64,000 nucleotides of DNA from Petrosia ficiformis (Eukaryota > Porifera > Demospongiae > Haplosclerida > Petrosiidae): contig OX345645.1 in NCBI GenBank assembly GCA_947044365.1, positions 3,907,741 to 3,971,740 on the forward strand, in the 5' to 3' direction. Below the pieces are notes generated by a model. The model was given only the letters and a program-made list of their open reading frames with translations. It did not search any database and was not told the origin of the DNA. Positions 11,847-23,135 of the stretch are shown here, in pieces (the stretch's first letter is position 1; every line of letters starts with the position of its first letter). The translations under genes were made by a program, and so were the position numbers.

Positions 11847-12550
11847 CAGTGGAACCTCTGAATAATGAAACTTTTGGGACAGCCAAATTATTAAGAGGTT
11901 TTCATTAAAGAGAGGTTTTAATATTACTTATCATGAAACAACAAATTAATGACAATAAGGGTTGTGTCTGGCCTAATTAATTAAATAAATCATCTAAAGT
12001 CGTTTGTTTACTGTTTGCACTATTCAGAATTGCAATTTTATCTATTAGTGTACTGGACAGAGATGCTAATTCAAACGCAGACCGATTTTCTAGAAACGCT
12101 TGCACATCTTTCAATGCTGATATAGCTTCTCTACAAGATTGAATCTTTGGTGGGGGTGGCAAAATATCAAATTCTGTTTCATTAGCATCAGACTCTTCCT
12201 GCTCTGTTTCCATGTCTTCTGTTAGGCCTTCAATAAATGTTTGATCCCAATCAATTAAAGAGCTATTTGCCTCTCTCCACAATTCAAATTTACTTTAGAC
12301 TATTGTTTTATAATAAAATAAAAAAATAATTCTTTGTATGATAGGTAGATGTGCGCATGCGTAGCCACACCTCTTTCGTTAAATGGAAGTGAAAATCGAA
12401 CTTGGTGTAGTAAAGGCAGGGAAGTTTTCGTTAAAGGGAGGTTGCATTATCATCATTTAATTAAGTAGGAAAACATGTCGGTACATTGCAATATTTTCAT
12501 TATACAAAGGTTTTCGTTAAAGAGAAGTTTCGTTATTAGAGGTTCCACTG
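11847..12550. mobile_element. Tigger/pogo-like DNA transposon, internally deleted
   Basis: Terminal inverted repeats begin CAGTGGAACCTCT (left, 11847) and end AGAGGTTCCACTG (right, 12550), continuing inward for ~25 bp with few mismatches. TA dinucleotides flank both ends (11845-11846, 12551-12552), as expected for a Tc1/mariner-superfamily target duplication. The 704-bp element keeps only the C-terminal end of a transposase reading frame on the minus strand, so it is non-autonomous. GTTAAAGAGAGG-type subterminal motifs recur near both ends. Confidence 0.88.
11977..12282 (-). pseudogene. C-terminal remnant of pogo/Tigger transposase with PIP-box-like tail
   Basis: This 101-residue reading frame inside the transposon matches the style of the Tigger/jerky transposase C-terminus: an acidic stretch (about 23-40), a helical segment (about 50-90), then a terminal KQTTLDDLFN. 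The DDE catalytic core and the N-terminal DNA-binding helices are missing. The last residues resemble a PCNA-interacting (PIP) box, QxxLxxFF, with LF in place of FF. Binding of pogo transposase to PCNA through its C-terminus is reported for the Drosophila element. Whether this fragment is ever expressed is unknown. Confidence 0.6.
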
Positions 12551-12552
12551 TA

Positions 12553-13290
12553 TTGTGGAAAAGGGAAATTACGCCCTTTGCCCCCTCGCAGTGGGCCTGA
12601 ATACACACACCTTGTGTATAACTACATTAAATGTCTGTTCCTACAGATTGTTCCACTAGCAGACAATGGTGGAGAGACACCAAAGGCAAAGCCTGAGGTA
12701 TTATCAATAATTTTTGGTGAGTGGTACCTGGTTTTCCAATAAACCTCACCCATTTAGGCATTCTCTGTATAACAGTTACACACTATTATGTAATTATACA
12801 TGCAGTACTCAAACATGCACAATGGGTGACCCACAAGACATAATGTAACTCTCCCAAAGCCATGCTCTTTGTAATGCAGTTTGTGTTTCAGTATGATCAT
12901 GGAAGAAAATCCTTCTGGTATAAACTTATCAAATGATAAATTGAGCCATAGTAGAAAATATGCATGTACTATAGTTAAAATCTTTGCTAAATTAAGATGG
13001 TTGAAAATATTAAATTTTTCTTTCTATTATCAAATCAGATTGGTCTCCCAAACTCTGACTCTCATAAGCAGTTTCAACAATCACTAAATTTAGCACTTGA
13101 TTAAGATTCAGAAGACTTATGATTTGCATCATAATTATGTATTGTGTCTATTATACTAAATTTGTGTATCTTTGTGTCTTTACATTTTCGTTGTATTTTC
13201 TATCTTAATATTTTTTTTTCCAATGATAATTATTTTAAATATGATTTTAAGTCTGAGAAAAGCATCATATATAGCCTTCACATAAACATC
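12553..13290. other. Non-coding stretch with one candidate orphan exon
   Basis: The segment is mostly AT-rich. Positions 12647-12716 are open (23 codons plus 1 nt) and bordered by a good acceptor (TTCCTACAG) and donor (GTGAGT), and have a plausible composition (ETPKAKPE). I cannot join it in phase to any neighbour or recognise it. Confidence 0.25.
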
Positions 13291-13293
13291 AAT

Positions 13294-15390
13294 CATGGCT
13301 TGCCCAAGCCTTCCGCCCTGTGCATCAAAGTGTTCAACCATGAATATATGTCACTGGTTGTGAAAGACACAGGCTGGGCAACTACACTCTCTAACAGACC
13401 AGTTTGAAGCTCCAGTTGAAACCTGAGACATTTCGTCGAACAACAATGCATGCATTCCAGCCATCCATTTTTATATGCTTCAAGATATTTCAACCTTGCC
13501 CAAGTCCATCACCAACCCTCTTAGCTCCCGTAGCTTGCCCAAGTTTGTCCCCAGCCATCTTGGAGTTCACCCGTTGAGTTATATCCAGCTTGCCCGAGAT
13601 ACTAGCCAGACACTGATAAGTCCAAACGCAATCTGGACTACTACAGTAATAAAATAGTCCACTGTGAATCTCTAAGTCAAAGTTTTTTTGTCAACAACGC
13701 TCAATGATCTTGCCCAAGCACATCGCCCAGGCAGCCATTTTTACGCATCGCTGTTTGCAGCTTGCCCAAGTTTGTCCCCAGCCATCTTGGAGTTCACCCG
13801 TCATGTTATATCGAGCTTGCCAGAGATACTAGCCAGACTGATAGGTCCAAAAGCAATCTGGACTACTACAGTAATAAAATAGTCCACTGTGTATCTCTAA
13901 ATCAAAATTGAAAAGTTTTTTGTGAACAACGCTCAATGATCTTGCCCAAGCTAATCGCCCAGGCATCCATTTTTACGCATCGGCTTGCCCAAGTTTGTCC
14001 CCAGCCATCTTGGAGTTCACCCATCATGTTATATCGAGCTTGCCAGAGATACTAGCCAGACTGATAGGTCCAAAAGCAATCTGGACTACTACAGTAATAA
14101 CATAGTCCACTGTGAAGCTCTAAATCAAAATTTAAAAATTTCGGGGTCTTTGGTCAACAACACTCAATGATCTTGCCCAAGCACATCGCCCAGGCATCCA
14201 TTTTTACTCATCGCTGTTTGCAACTTGCCCAAGTTTGTCCCCAGCCATCTTTCACTTCACCCGTTGAGTTATATCCAGCTTGCCCTAGATACTAGCCAGA
14301 CACTGATAAGTCCAAACGCAATCTGGACTACCACACTCATAAAATAGTCCACTGTGAATCTCTAAGTCAAAGTATTTTTGTCAACAACGCTCAATGATCT
14401 TGCCCAAGCACATCGCCCAGGCAGCCATTTTTACGCATCGCTGTTTGCAGCTTTCCCAAGTTTGTCCCCAGCCATTTTGGAGTTCATCCGTTATGTTATA
14501 TCGGGCTTGCCAGAGATACTAGCCAGACACTGATAAGTCCAAACGCAATCTGGACTACTACAGTAAAAAAAAAAATAGTCCATTGTGAAGCTCTAAATCA
14601 AAATTTAAAAATTTTCTGTCTTTGGTCAACAACGCTCAATGATCTAGCCTGAGCACATCGCCCAGGCATCCATTTTTACGCTCGCTGTTTGCAGCTTTCC
14701 CAAGTTTGACCCCAGCTATTTTGGAGTTCACCCGTTGAGTTATATCCAGCTTGCCCTAGATACTAGCCAAACAATGATAAGTCCAAAAGCAATCTGGACT
14801 ACCACACTCATAAAATAATACACTGTGAAACTCTAAGTCAAAATTGAAAAGTTTTTTTGTCAACAACGCTCAATCATTTTGCCCAAGCACATCGCCCAGG
14901 CAGCCATTTTTACGCATCGCTGTTTGCAGCTTGCCCAAGTTTGTCCCCAGCCATCTTGGACTTCACCCGTTGAGTTATATCGAGCTTGCCAGAGATACTA
15001 GCCAGAATGATAGGTCCAAAAGCAATCTGGACTACCACACTCATAAAATAGTCCACTGTGAATCTCTAAGTCAAAATTGAAAAGTTTTTTTGTCAACAAC
15101 GCTCAATCATTTTGCCCAAGCACATCGCCCAGGCAGCTATTTTTACGCATCGCTGTTTGCAGCTTGCCCAAGTTCGTCCCCAGCCATCTTGGAGTTCACC
15201 CGTCGAGCTATATCCAGCTTGCCCGAGATACTAGCCCCAGAAACTGATTGGTCCAAACGCTATCTGGACTAACATACTCGTAAAACAGACCAGTGTGAAG
15301 CTGTAAATGACAATTAGAAAATGTTTGGTTTTTGGTTACCACGCTCAATGATCTTACCTGAGCACATCGCCCAGGCATTCATTTTTATTT
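13294..15390. repeat. Tandem array, ~230-bp unit, about 8 copies
   Basis: The block CTTGCCCAAGTTTGTCCCCA or a close variant recurs at 13533, 13761, 13984, 14224, 14451, 14694, 14930 and 15162, giving spacings of 223-243 bp. Each unit also contains GCAATCTGGACTA, AGTCCACTGTGAA and ACATCGCCCAGGC blocks. The copies are diverged, and partial units flank both ends (from ~13294 and to ~15390). The unit has a few short ORFs that repeat only because the DNA repeats. Confidence 0.9.
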
Positions 15391-15897
15391 TTGAACCAAC
15401 CAAACCTAATAATCCAGAACATATCAATTGAATATAATTATATATTATACTTGGCAAAAAATTTACTATAATTAATTTTATTATGTAAATACATTATCTT
15501 GTTAACATTTGAGTTTCTCCTATATTCGAATTAAAAAACCTTTTTACAAACAACAGTAATTATAATAATTCTCAATGAGATGGTATACGAATGGGAGGAA
15601 GTAGTGATGATGGTGTAGTTACTTTTCCATTATGAAAGCCTCTTGTGTTTTTGCTGTTATGAATAGGCTGAATGTGAGTTCTTGCAATGGGTCCCAGTAA
15701 ACTTTTGGGTTGTCTCATTTCTAACTCCACAAGTCTAGGAAGGACAGGAGAGTAATGTATGTTTGCAGATTGAGTTTGAGAGCTAGATACTGTTCATTTA
15801 CTACCACTTTTGGAGACAGGATGAGTCAGAGCTATAGATGATTCAGTTGTAGTCATGTCAAGGACTTCGGGAGATTCCCGATACTGTTGTCTGCTTG
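15391..15897. other. AT-rich non-coding stretch
   Basis: I see no gene, RNA or element signal here beyond generally low complexity. Confidence 0.5.
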
Positions 15898-16620
15898 TTA
15901 GCTCTGAACGTAAGACATTAATAAGCTGCATAGTTGGGTGAGGTGTACTTCTGCTACTATCACCATATATCTCTTTTTGAAAGTTGGGGAGAATGTTGTA
16001 CGATGAGATGGAGGACTACGATTTAGAGGAACCGTTATTGAATGGGAGGCATGTGAGTGTGTTGGTTTGACTAGAAACACTCCTGCTTGTTTCTCAGCTT
16101 TTGTCAAATCTTTCTGAAGCTGATCTGCCAGTCTGAGCCTTTTTGAAGACAATGATGTCATCATATGAACAAACAGATTTTGTTTTTTATCCTGCATCTG
16201 TTGAATAATCTCAATGATGTGTTTGGAATATTCAGGTGAAACAGAGTGATTCTGCATTTGCCTGATAGCTTTCTTCGCACTTATTTGTTATTGAATTTGT
16301 GTTTTGATTTGTTGTAAACGTTGACCAGAAATAGATAGGTACTCTTCCATGTTAGACGAAATGCTGTGTACCTCCTCTTCGCTTATCTGCTGACTCACAT
16401 ATGCCTCTTCTAAGGCCTTCTCATTTCTTTCTAGTCTAGTCTAGTGAAGAACACCACTACACTGTTATGTTTGTTAACTCAGCCTTCAAATTGTCGTTGT
16501 TTAGTTGAAGTTTCTTGGCCTCATCTGCAAGCTTACCACATTCAGCAGTTTTACTCTCGAGAGACTTCTGAAGCTGCTCGCACTTCTCTTTACTTGGGGG
16601 GAGAAATACCTTATTTGAAA
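15898..16620 (-). pseudogene. Decayed coiled-coil reading frame
   Basis: On the minus strand, from ~16610 to 15898, three open pieces in shifting frames read as long amphipathic helix. They contain repeats of KEKCEQLQKSLESK type, then LERNEKALEEAY, then LRLADQLQKDLTKAEKQ, and end in a Ser/Pro/His-rich tail. Stops occur at about 16465 and 16290. No conserved domain is recognisable. It could be the ORF1/gag of a retroelement or a fragment of a host coiled-coil gene. Confidence 0.4.
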
Positions 16621-16738
16621 GATAAAATATAAATTATATATAAAACCAAAACAAAAAATAGGATAAAGAGTACTCGGACACATGCGTACACATTAACAAC
16701 TTAGAAGAACTAAAGAAGATAAAAAGTGAGCATGGCAA

Positions 16739-16768
16739 GGGAAAGATAATATATATATATATATATAC
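16739..16768. repeat. (TA)n microsatellite
   Basis: A simple TA dinucleotide run separates the coiled-coil remnant from the retroelement 3' end. Confidence 0.8.
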
Positions 16769-16822
16769 TTATTTAAGTTGAAAATATTAAATAGATTTGC
16801 AAATTGCGATAGGTTCAATTTA

Positions 16823-18020
16823 TCATGGGCTGGAGCTGGACCAGGTAATTTGTTTGTGTGCCAGGAATATTTGGTGAGAACAAGCAATAACGACCTTAGC
16901 AGCCTCAAGAAGGATGGAAGTGACCAAATTAGAACTGTCATTGGGGACAATGTGTGAAATGGCTTCCAAAGAAGATGATGGCAAATGACCTAATGATCCA
17001 ATTTCAATAGTGTCGTAGGATGGACTCCATCCAATAACTTTTAAATCAGATATCAGGTAATTGTACTCTGGTTTATTTAATTTTCGTTCTCTAGCCTGAT
17101 TGAGGCCATTCTGTGAGTTTGTCGGGATTGTAAGTTCTAGTAGGTGGATCTGCTTACAGAGAGAATTGACTATAACTATATCTGGTCGCGATGAAGTGGA
17201 AAGGATATTTGGTGGAATAGTGGAGGGGGGAGTATCTTCGGCTCTCCACTGGTCAATGTCAGCATACAATTTGCTATCACTACGCAGTAGGGGTGTTATT
17301 CCTTGTAAAATTTTTTTCAAAGCTGAATCGTGTCTCCAAGTATAACGTCCTTGATCCAGGGAAGTGGGACACCCATTTAGAATATGGGCAGTTGTAGGCC
17401 TTAATGAGTGACATAACGGACATTTTGAGTCACATTGAATCTTTCATCTCCGCAGGTTAAGTGGGTGCGGTAGTGTGTCTGATCCTGCTTTCAATATAAA
17501 GGATAGCTGGCCATAAGGAAGTCCATGGAGCATAATCTTTTTCCATGTCTTGTTCACACTCTCTAACAAGGCAATTTCACTAAACTTTCCCTGGACTTCC
17601 AGTGAGGATAGATGTTTATCCCATTGCTGCTTCACATAGTTTTTAACTGCAGTAACACATTTCTTTTTTACTAGTGGGAATGAGGCTATTTTATCAGGTG
17701 CTGCACAAATTTCCAGCAGATATTTGAGACATCTAAGTTACTTTGAACTTTTGGGTTGTTTAGGAGAACACGAAGCTCTCTAATTAATAAGTCGGGTGAG
17801 TTTAGGATAGCTGAAAGGTATGAAATTTTCGCTTTTAGTCTGATTGTATTGTCTTGAGGTATGTTTAGCACATCAGGATGATACAGCATGGCTTGGGGTA
17901 GCATTTTTTGGGAGATTGAGCCATTTCTTGATCAGTCGGGTAGAAGAAGCTTCCAGATTCTTGATGACCTTGGTGGTGGAGGGGTTCACTGCAAGATGGT
18001 AATGGAAGGAGGGGGCCAGA
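16823..18020 (-). mobile_element. RLE-type retrotransposon fragment, 3' half, pseudogene
   Basis: On the minus strand, ~18010-17690 carries an RT thumb region (VIKNLEASSTRLIKKWLNL then YHPDVLNIP). 17635-17444 continues with LPYGQLSFILKAGSDTLP. A TGA follows, then a CCHC knuckle (CPLC...H...C) with RYTWRHDSAL. 17320-16823 is the restriction-like endonuclease (SSRPDIVIV, LLELTIPTN, YDTIEIGSLGH). At least one stop and one frameshift break it. The sequence differs clearly from the element at 6.5-8.3 kb and belongs to a different RLE lineage, probably that of the 5' fragment at 63.1 kb. Its upstream end is joined to an unrelated coiled-coil frame near 18020. Confidence 0.8.
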
Positions 18021-18660
18021 TAGTTTTGGTAAATCCAGAGTTTGTACTCTCCCCTTATCTAGTTCAAATTTTAAACTCTGAAGTGATGTTGACAGGGTCT
18101 GTGTTTCATCTTGAGCCTTCACAGGAGCCTTTTCTAGATTTTTTTCTGCCTTTTTTCGTGTCAGGATAAGCTGCGCGCAGCAACTGTCAAGAGCTGGCTA
18201 ATCTCTCTCACTATTGCAACAGGTTTCGCAGCTGCTTGTGTTGCTGTTGCTAGAGCACTCTCCAAACCTAGTGTTGCTTCTTCAAAATCAATTTCTTCTG
18301 CCTCAAGCTCTGATATAAGCTGCTCTGTATTTCCAGCTTGTGTTTCTTGAAAGAACTCATCCAACGAATTCAGCACTTGTTCTTTCTCTTGAAATTTCTC
18401 TTCAAATTGAACCACTACAATCGTTAGGTGTTTCTCGTACTTAGATTTCACTCGACCATCAGCCAATAGTTTATATAATTCAACTGGATCAGTTATATTT
18501 TCAAAACTAACTTCAAAAGACTTTTCCTCTTCACTTCATTCGTTTTTCTTTTCTTCTTCATCTTCGTATTGATGCGGAGTAGTAGAAACACGTTCTTGAA
18601 TTCTTTCAAAAGCAATGCGTGTTTCATCTTGCTTGCGACGTTTCTTATTCTTCTTCCAAG
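18020..18660 (-). pseudogene. Coiled-coil, gag-like reading frame fused upstream of the RLE fragment
   Basis: The minus-strand frame from ~18660 has a basic N-part (WKKNKKRRKQDE), a stop at ~18536, an acidic linker, a coiled coil (about 18466-18200; LNSLDEFFQETQ, LISELEAEEIDFEEA) and then LDLPKLSG just before the junction. A coiled coil followed by an LPKL motif recalls BEL/Pao-type gag proteins, so an LTR-element gag remnant is my preferred reading. No LTR, protease or RT of that class was found next to it. Confidence 0.4.
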
Positions 18661-18837
18661 AGGACCTAGTCAAATTTTTAAAAGTGAACTCAAGTAATTT
18701 TGACGTGAGCTGCGGGTGGCTTACTTCTGAGCAGGATCTAGTTCAGCAAAATCATCGAGATAAACTGTGTAGGAAATATAATATTTACGTTTACAACACA
18801 TTATTCAAATGGTTTTGTTCAACATCGCACCGTCTTG

Positions 18838-19045
18838 AACTTGTTATCGCATATCCATAGCAACGCTAATTTGTTTTACCATAGATATAATCAGGAGCCC
18901 ATAATGACGTTACCAGAAAGCGTAAGAGTTCGTCATTATGGGCGCTCCTAGTCCTGATATAATATTATAGTAAATATGGTTTTACCGCACAAATAAAATT
19001 CACAGGCTGACTTGTTATCGCGTATCCATAGCAACGCTAATTTCT
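18838..19045. repeat. 33-bp direct repeats flanking an imperfect foldback
   Basis: CTTGTTATCGCATATCCATA plus ~13 more bases occurs at ~18839 and again at ~19012 with one difference. Between them lies an imperfect inverted repeat (left arm ATCAGGAGCCCATAATGACG near 18889, right arm CGTCATTATGGGCGCTCCTA near 18932). A small foldback element, or a tandem duplication containing one, would explain this. Confidence 0.55.
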
Positions 19046-19102
19046 CCAAATGAAATTCACAGGCAGCATCATCATCAATAATTAAATAAAAATCAATTAC
19101 TA

Positions 19103-22100
19103 TTATTGTTTTTCCAATAGTTTGACAAATTCTGAAAAATCTTGTAAAGTAAGATCAACATCACGTAACCATTTTCTAAGAGGCTCCATTTGTTGTACCT
19201 CAGCTAACTCCAATCTGTATATTTAGAAGCAGATGATAATAATTATCAATATCATAGTTACATTTTAAAATGAATGCAGTCATTGTAGTGTTCAATGTTT
19301 AGTTTGAGAAATAGGTCAAAATTATTCATTGAACTATACTAACCCCATTATCAAAACACATATAAGCACCTTCCATTCAGATGGCTTGAACATAACACTG
19401 TCTTTAGATAATCTAAATGGAAAGAAGGAAATAATTAAATGTTTTCGTACTAATACAATCAAAACCTGAAGGTTCTTGAAAGTGCCACAATGTCTGGTAG
19501 TAGCAGATGAGCATCTAAATCCAGCTGGTAAGCCAATGGAGACAAACTAGAGAACAATACATAATGATGAATACAATGCTAACAGTAATGTTAAAACTTA
19601 ATACTTTGTTCTCAACTGTTGTAAGAAAATGTTTCGTTGAATTTGATTGGTTTCAGCATTATGAACAAGAGGCAATAAAACTACTTTATCTTGTGGATGT
19701 CTTTGAATGTCTAATTCTTCTTTCTCTTCTTTCTGGCTCACCTTATTTGTAATACACTTTTTTTCTTTTCTATATTGTTTAATCCATACCATAGACTCAA
19801 CTGTTAACCAACTACTCAATGCATCCCAAAGCTTGCGTCTTGTAGATTCTAAACCTCCATCATTTGATATAGTTTTAGTAATTGTTACTTTCTCCTCTGA
19901 TTTGAAGTAGTCTTTTTCTTCTGGTTCCTCCATATCATCACTATCGCTTGCATCTTCATCTTTAATATATACTTTACTCATGTTTTCTACAACAATAATT
20001 TCATCATCACTTCTGGGTTTAGTATCTGTCCTTTGCACTGAATGATGTAATAATTTCAACATTAAATCAGGTTGATTGTTTACAACAGATTTGATTTCTT
20101 TCTCAACTGGTTCTTGTCTACTAGGTACTTGTTTTTTAACCACAACCTCAGAACTATAAAAAAATGAACATTATCAAGATACGACTGAAGTTACTATAGC
20201 AACCAATTAATTGCAATTACAGACCTTGATTCATCCAGGTCCAAAAATTTGACCTTGATTTTCATACTGAAAAAAAATTGGATTATGATTATATTATATA
20301 AAAATTATATAGTAAAGTCATGTAATACCAGACTACCCCTAAATCCAGACACTTTTGATAGACAAGTTTAAACTGACAGTTGACTGACAGAAGAAAAGAA
20401 TTGGGAAACTTTCTACATATGACAAGAAAGCAAAAAGCATATACTGTCTCATGGGCATACTATCCAATTCTAATTATAAAAGCTTGTAAGACTTATGAAC
20501 AGTTAAAAACTTACTAAATATAAGTAATCTAAACATATATTTTGCAGCTGCTCGGAATTTAATATACAAAAGTATACATGTCTGGAATTACAGGACAAAC
20601 AGAGATTCTCATTTCTTGAGTATTTCTCTCCAGTCTTGCATCTCCCATATAAATTATACTCATAGTTTTATACAGCAAGACCTACTGAAAAAGTAGGTAC
20701 AAAAATTTTGTCTATAGTCCAACTATTTCAATAATTATAAGGCTACAATATAGTTGAGTTTTAGCTATTGAAAAAAAAAAATAAACCATGCAATCTGGGG
20801 CTGAATGCTGAGACCCTATTTACCCTGCGCAGTATGATGCGCAAAGCGTTAAGCGATTGGTTTTGTCCGTTAGTCATCAATAAATAAATTGGAAAACAAG
20901 TTTGCAATACTTTATACATCTTCTAAACACATCAGTCAGCTAGCATATAATAACGTATGCATACCTTGCAGAAGCTAATGCATTTCACAGTATCCAAAAT
21001 TCCTGAGTGTTCTTATTATCAGTTTAGAAAAGTCCACCATTTTTTTCCAGTCAGTCATGCCTTTCATAATAATTATTAATTTTATAATCAGATTCTGTTC
21101 AGTCAATGACTTAGCTAATATTATGCACTGCAGTATTGCACGGGGTATGTGTTCTAGGAACATCTAGTTTTGAAAGTGATTATCCTTATTATTGTATATG
21201 ACCTGATTTTCAAAAATGAACACTTTCCTGCAAAATAATTTTGATCAAGTGACTACCTTTAATTGCTTGTCATTCCATCATTTTTTACAGAAATTCAATG
21301 AAATTAGGAAATAGCTCTTCGATAGATACCAAATTTCATTGATTTCCTGTACAAAATGGCGTAAGGGTGAGTGATTAAAGATAAGTGTTTGATCAAAATT
21401 ATTTTGCAAGAAAGTGTCCCTTTTAAAAAATTAGGTCGCATATAATTTTAAATGTATACATTTATGAAAATATTTCACCCTTCTTTTCTCATCCAAAGTG
21501 GTTCTGTTGAAAGTTGTGAAGTAAAGAAATTTGAAGCACGATAGCAATCAGGACTACAGAATTTCTACAAAGAGGAAAATAATTACACAATGATGTTAAA
21601 AAAAACAAAGCTTTAATTATTTTACTTTTCGTTCAGTAATGTCCAGTACTTTTCTCTGCTTCATAGAGATATGGTACTTAGCTTTAGGTATGTCCGTTAG
21701 CATGTGACTACACAAGGGCCAACCACAGAGTTTTTCAATAAATCTCTCTTCGATCAAATTGTTATAGTGTCGAGGTTCAAGATATTGAGCCTGAGTTAAA
21801 GACATTGGCACATGTATTTGATCATAATCATCACCATGACAGTGTTGCTCTGGTACCCATTTTAGAATACCATGTGACTTTTAGTTAATTAAACTAAAAT
21901 TAAGCTTACATGTCTATTGCAATAACCATAAAGAACTAAAATAATTAGAAACCAGGCATACTATCAACTACTGTATATATATATAATTATATATATATAT
22001 TATATATTATATATAATTATATATATCATTATATATATATCTCATAACGAGATTCATAGCCCACATATTTTCAATTGGGCGTGTAAGTTACGGCCCGAGG

Positions 22101-22728
22101 GTGATATCGACCGAGATGGCAGGTTTATATCACGCATATAGACCTCTGAAACATGTTATATATAACACATATAATTATAATATATATAATTATATAAATA
22201 TATCAACTATATACTAAAACAACACTACATGGACAGTCAGAGATATATAAAGTATTAATATAAATAATGAGAAGGCATTTGTGATGAGTACTAACATTAT
22301 ATTATGATCACTACTACTAGTACACATGATCTTTAATCACCCAACATTTAGTATTCTGAACTGAACATGTACTGCTATGAAAGTGTTGTGATAGATAGAT
22401 GGATATAGATAGACAGGTACGTAGATATATATTGAATTGTTAGAGTGGATAAGGGCATAGCCACACCCTCCTAATGAGAGTGCTATAGATATTTGTCCAT
22501 TAAATTGTGAATATCTAAAAGGCAGGCAGATATTCTAACTGATTATTATGAACCTACTCCTTCCTCTAAGAGTGATGATGGAATATGTGGTTCCATTAAA
22601 CGCTCCACCCATTGAACAGCAATTCTCTCTGATGCTTGTTTCTATAATATTATTGAAAGATGGTATCAGATATCATTACAAATGATTGTTACCTGCTTTA
22701 GACTAACAAAAAATTCTTGCTTTCTCAT
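19103..22728 (-). CDS. RPAP2: RPAP2-like RNA polymerase II CTD phosphatase / import factor (9 exons, 407 aa)
   Basis: Exons on the minus strand: 22728-22693, 22641-22558, 21790-21626, 21564-21479, 20266-20225, 20153-19605, 19546-19466, 19412-19344 and 19214-19103. Together they give 1224 nt, an unbroken frame ending TAA. Every junction has GT-AG and matching phase. The RTR1 zinc-finger domain spans about residues 30-125, with C62-x4-C67 (exon 3) and C98-x3-C102 (exon 4) as zinc ligands. An acidic, low-complexity middle follows. The C-terminal conserved part includes VVLLPLVHNAE, LSRTFRLSKD and FKPSEWK, all hallmarks of the family. RPAP2/Rtr1 dephosphorylates Ser5 of the Pol II C-terminal repeat and helps nuclear import of Pol II. 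An in-frame TGA nine bases upstream supports the start. The protein is shorter than the human one (~610 aa), mostly in the middle. The gene is head-to-head with the DENND4-like gene. Confidence 0.9.
21194..21446. mobile_element. Foldback MITE in RPAP2 intron 4
   Basis: The left end (TATATGACCTGATTTTC..., 21195 on) and the reverse complement of the right end (TATATGCGACCTAATTTTT) match, and then share CTTGCAAAATAATTTTGATC-type sequence for ~60 bp inward. The ~250-bp element ends only ~33 nt from the exon 4 donor. There is no coding capacity. Confidence 0.65.
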
Positions 22729-22961
22729 GCTGGTTCACCGGAATGGCTCTAATTAAGTGTTCAAACAAGTGTAACATTAAAATTTTAAAAAGAGACATGT
22801 TTTTTAATTAATTATGACTCGAGTTGTGATCAAGTGAGTTGCATGCATGTAGTTTCATTTATAGCTTAATTGTGTTGCATTATGAAAATCATCTTTTGTT
22901 TGATGATCCTTTAAAGATGTGATATATAAATATTAGTATTTTGAACTGGAAAAACTTGGTA

Positions 22962-23006
<45 letters not shown>

Positions 23007-23073
23007 TATATATATATATATATAATATTTATTATATATATTTTTAATGATGCAGAATCCACAATATTAAAAC

Positions 23074-23107
<34 letters not shown>

Positions 23108-23135
23108 CGTTCTCTTGTGACTCACAGATAACAAG
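22729..23135. promoter_or_regulatory. Shared upstream region of RPAP2 (-) and DENND4 (+)
   Basis: Only 407 bp separate the two start codons. The interval contains a long (TA)n tract (about 22963-23038) and (ATT)n (about 23073-23105), with no CpG island or clear TATA element. A bidirectional promoter is likely by position alone. CTCACAG at 23122-23128, just before the DENND4 start, could be an acceptor for a 5' UTR intron. Confidence 0.55.
22963..23038. repeat. (TA)n tract
   Basis: A nearly pure TA/AT run of ~75 bp with small interruptions lies inside the head-to-head promoter interval. Its length is likely to vary between individuals. Confidence 0.85.

Noticed and set aside
20975..21163. An extra RPAP2 exon between exons 4 and 5
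   Set aside because: A frame exists, but the flanking exons already join in phase without it and it has no family similarity.
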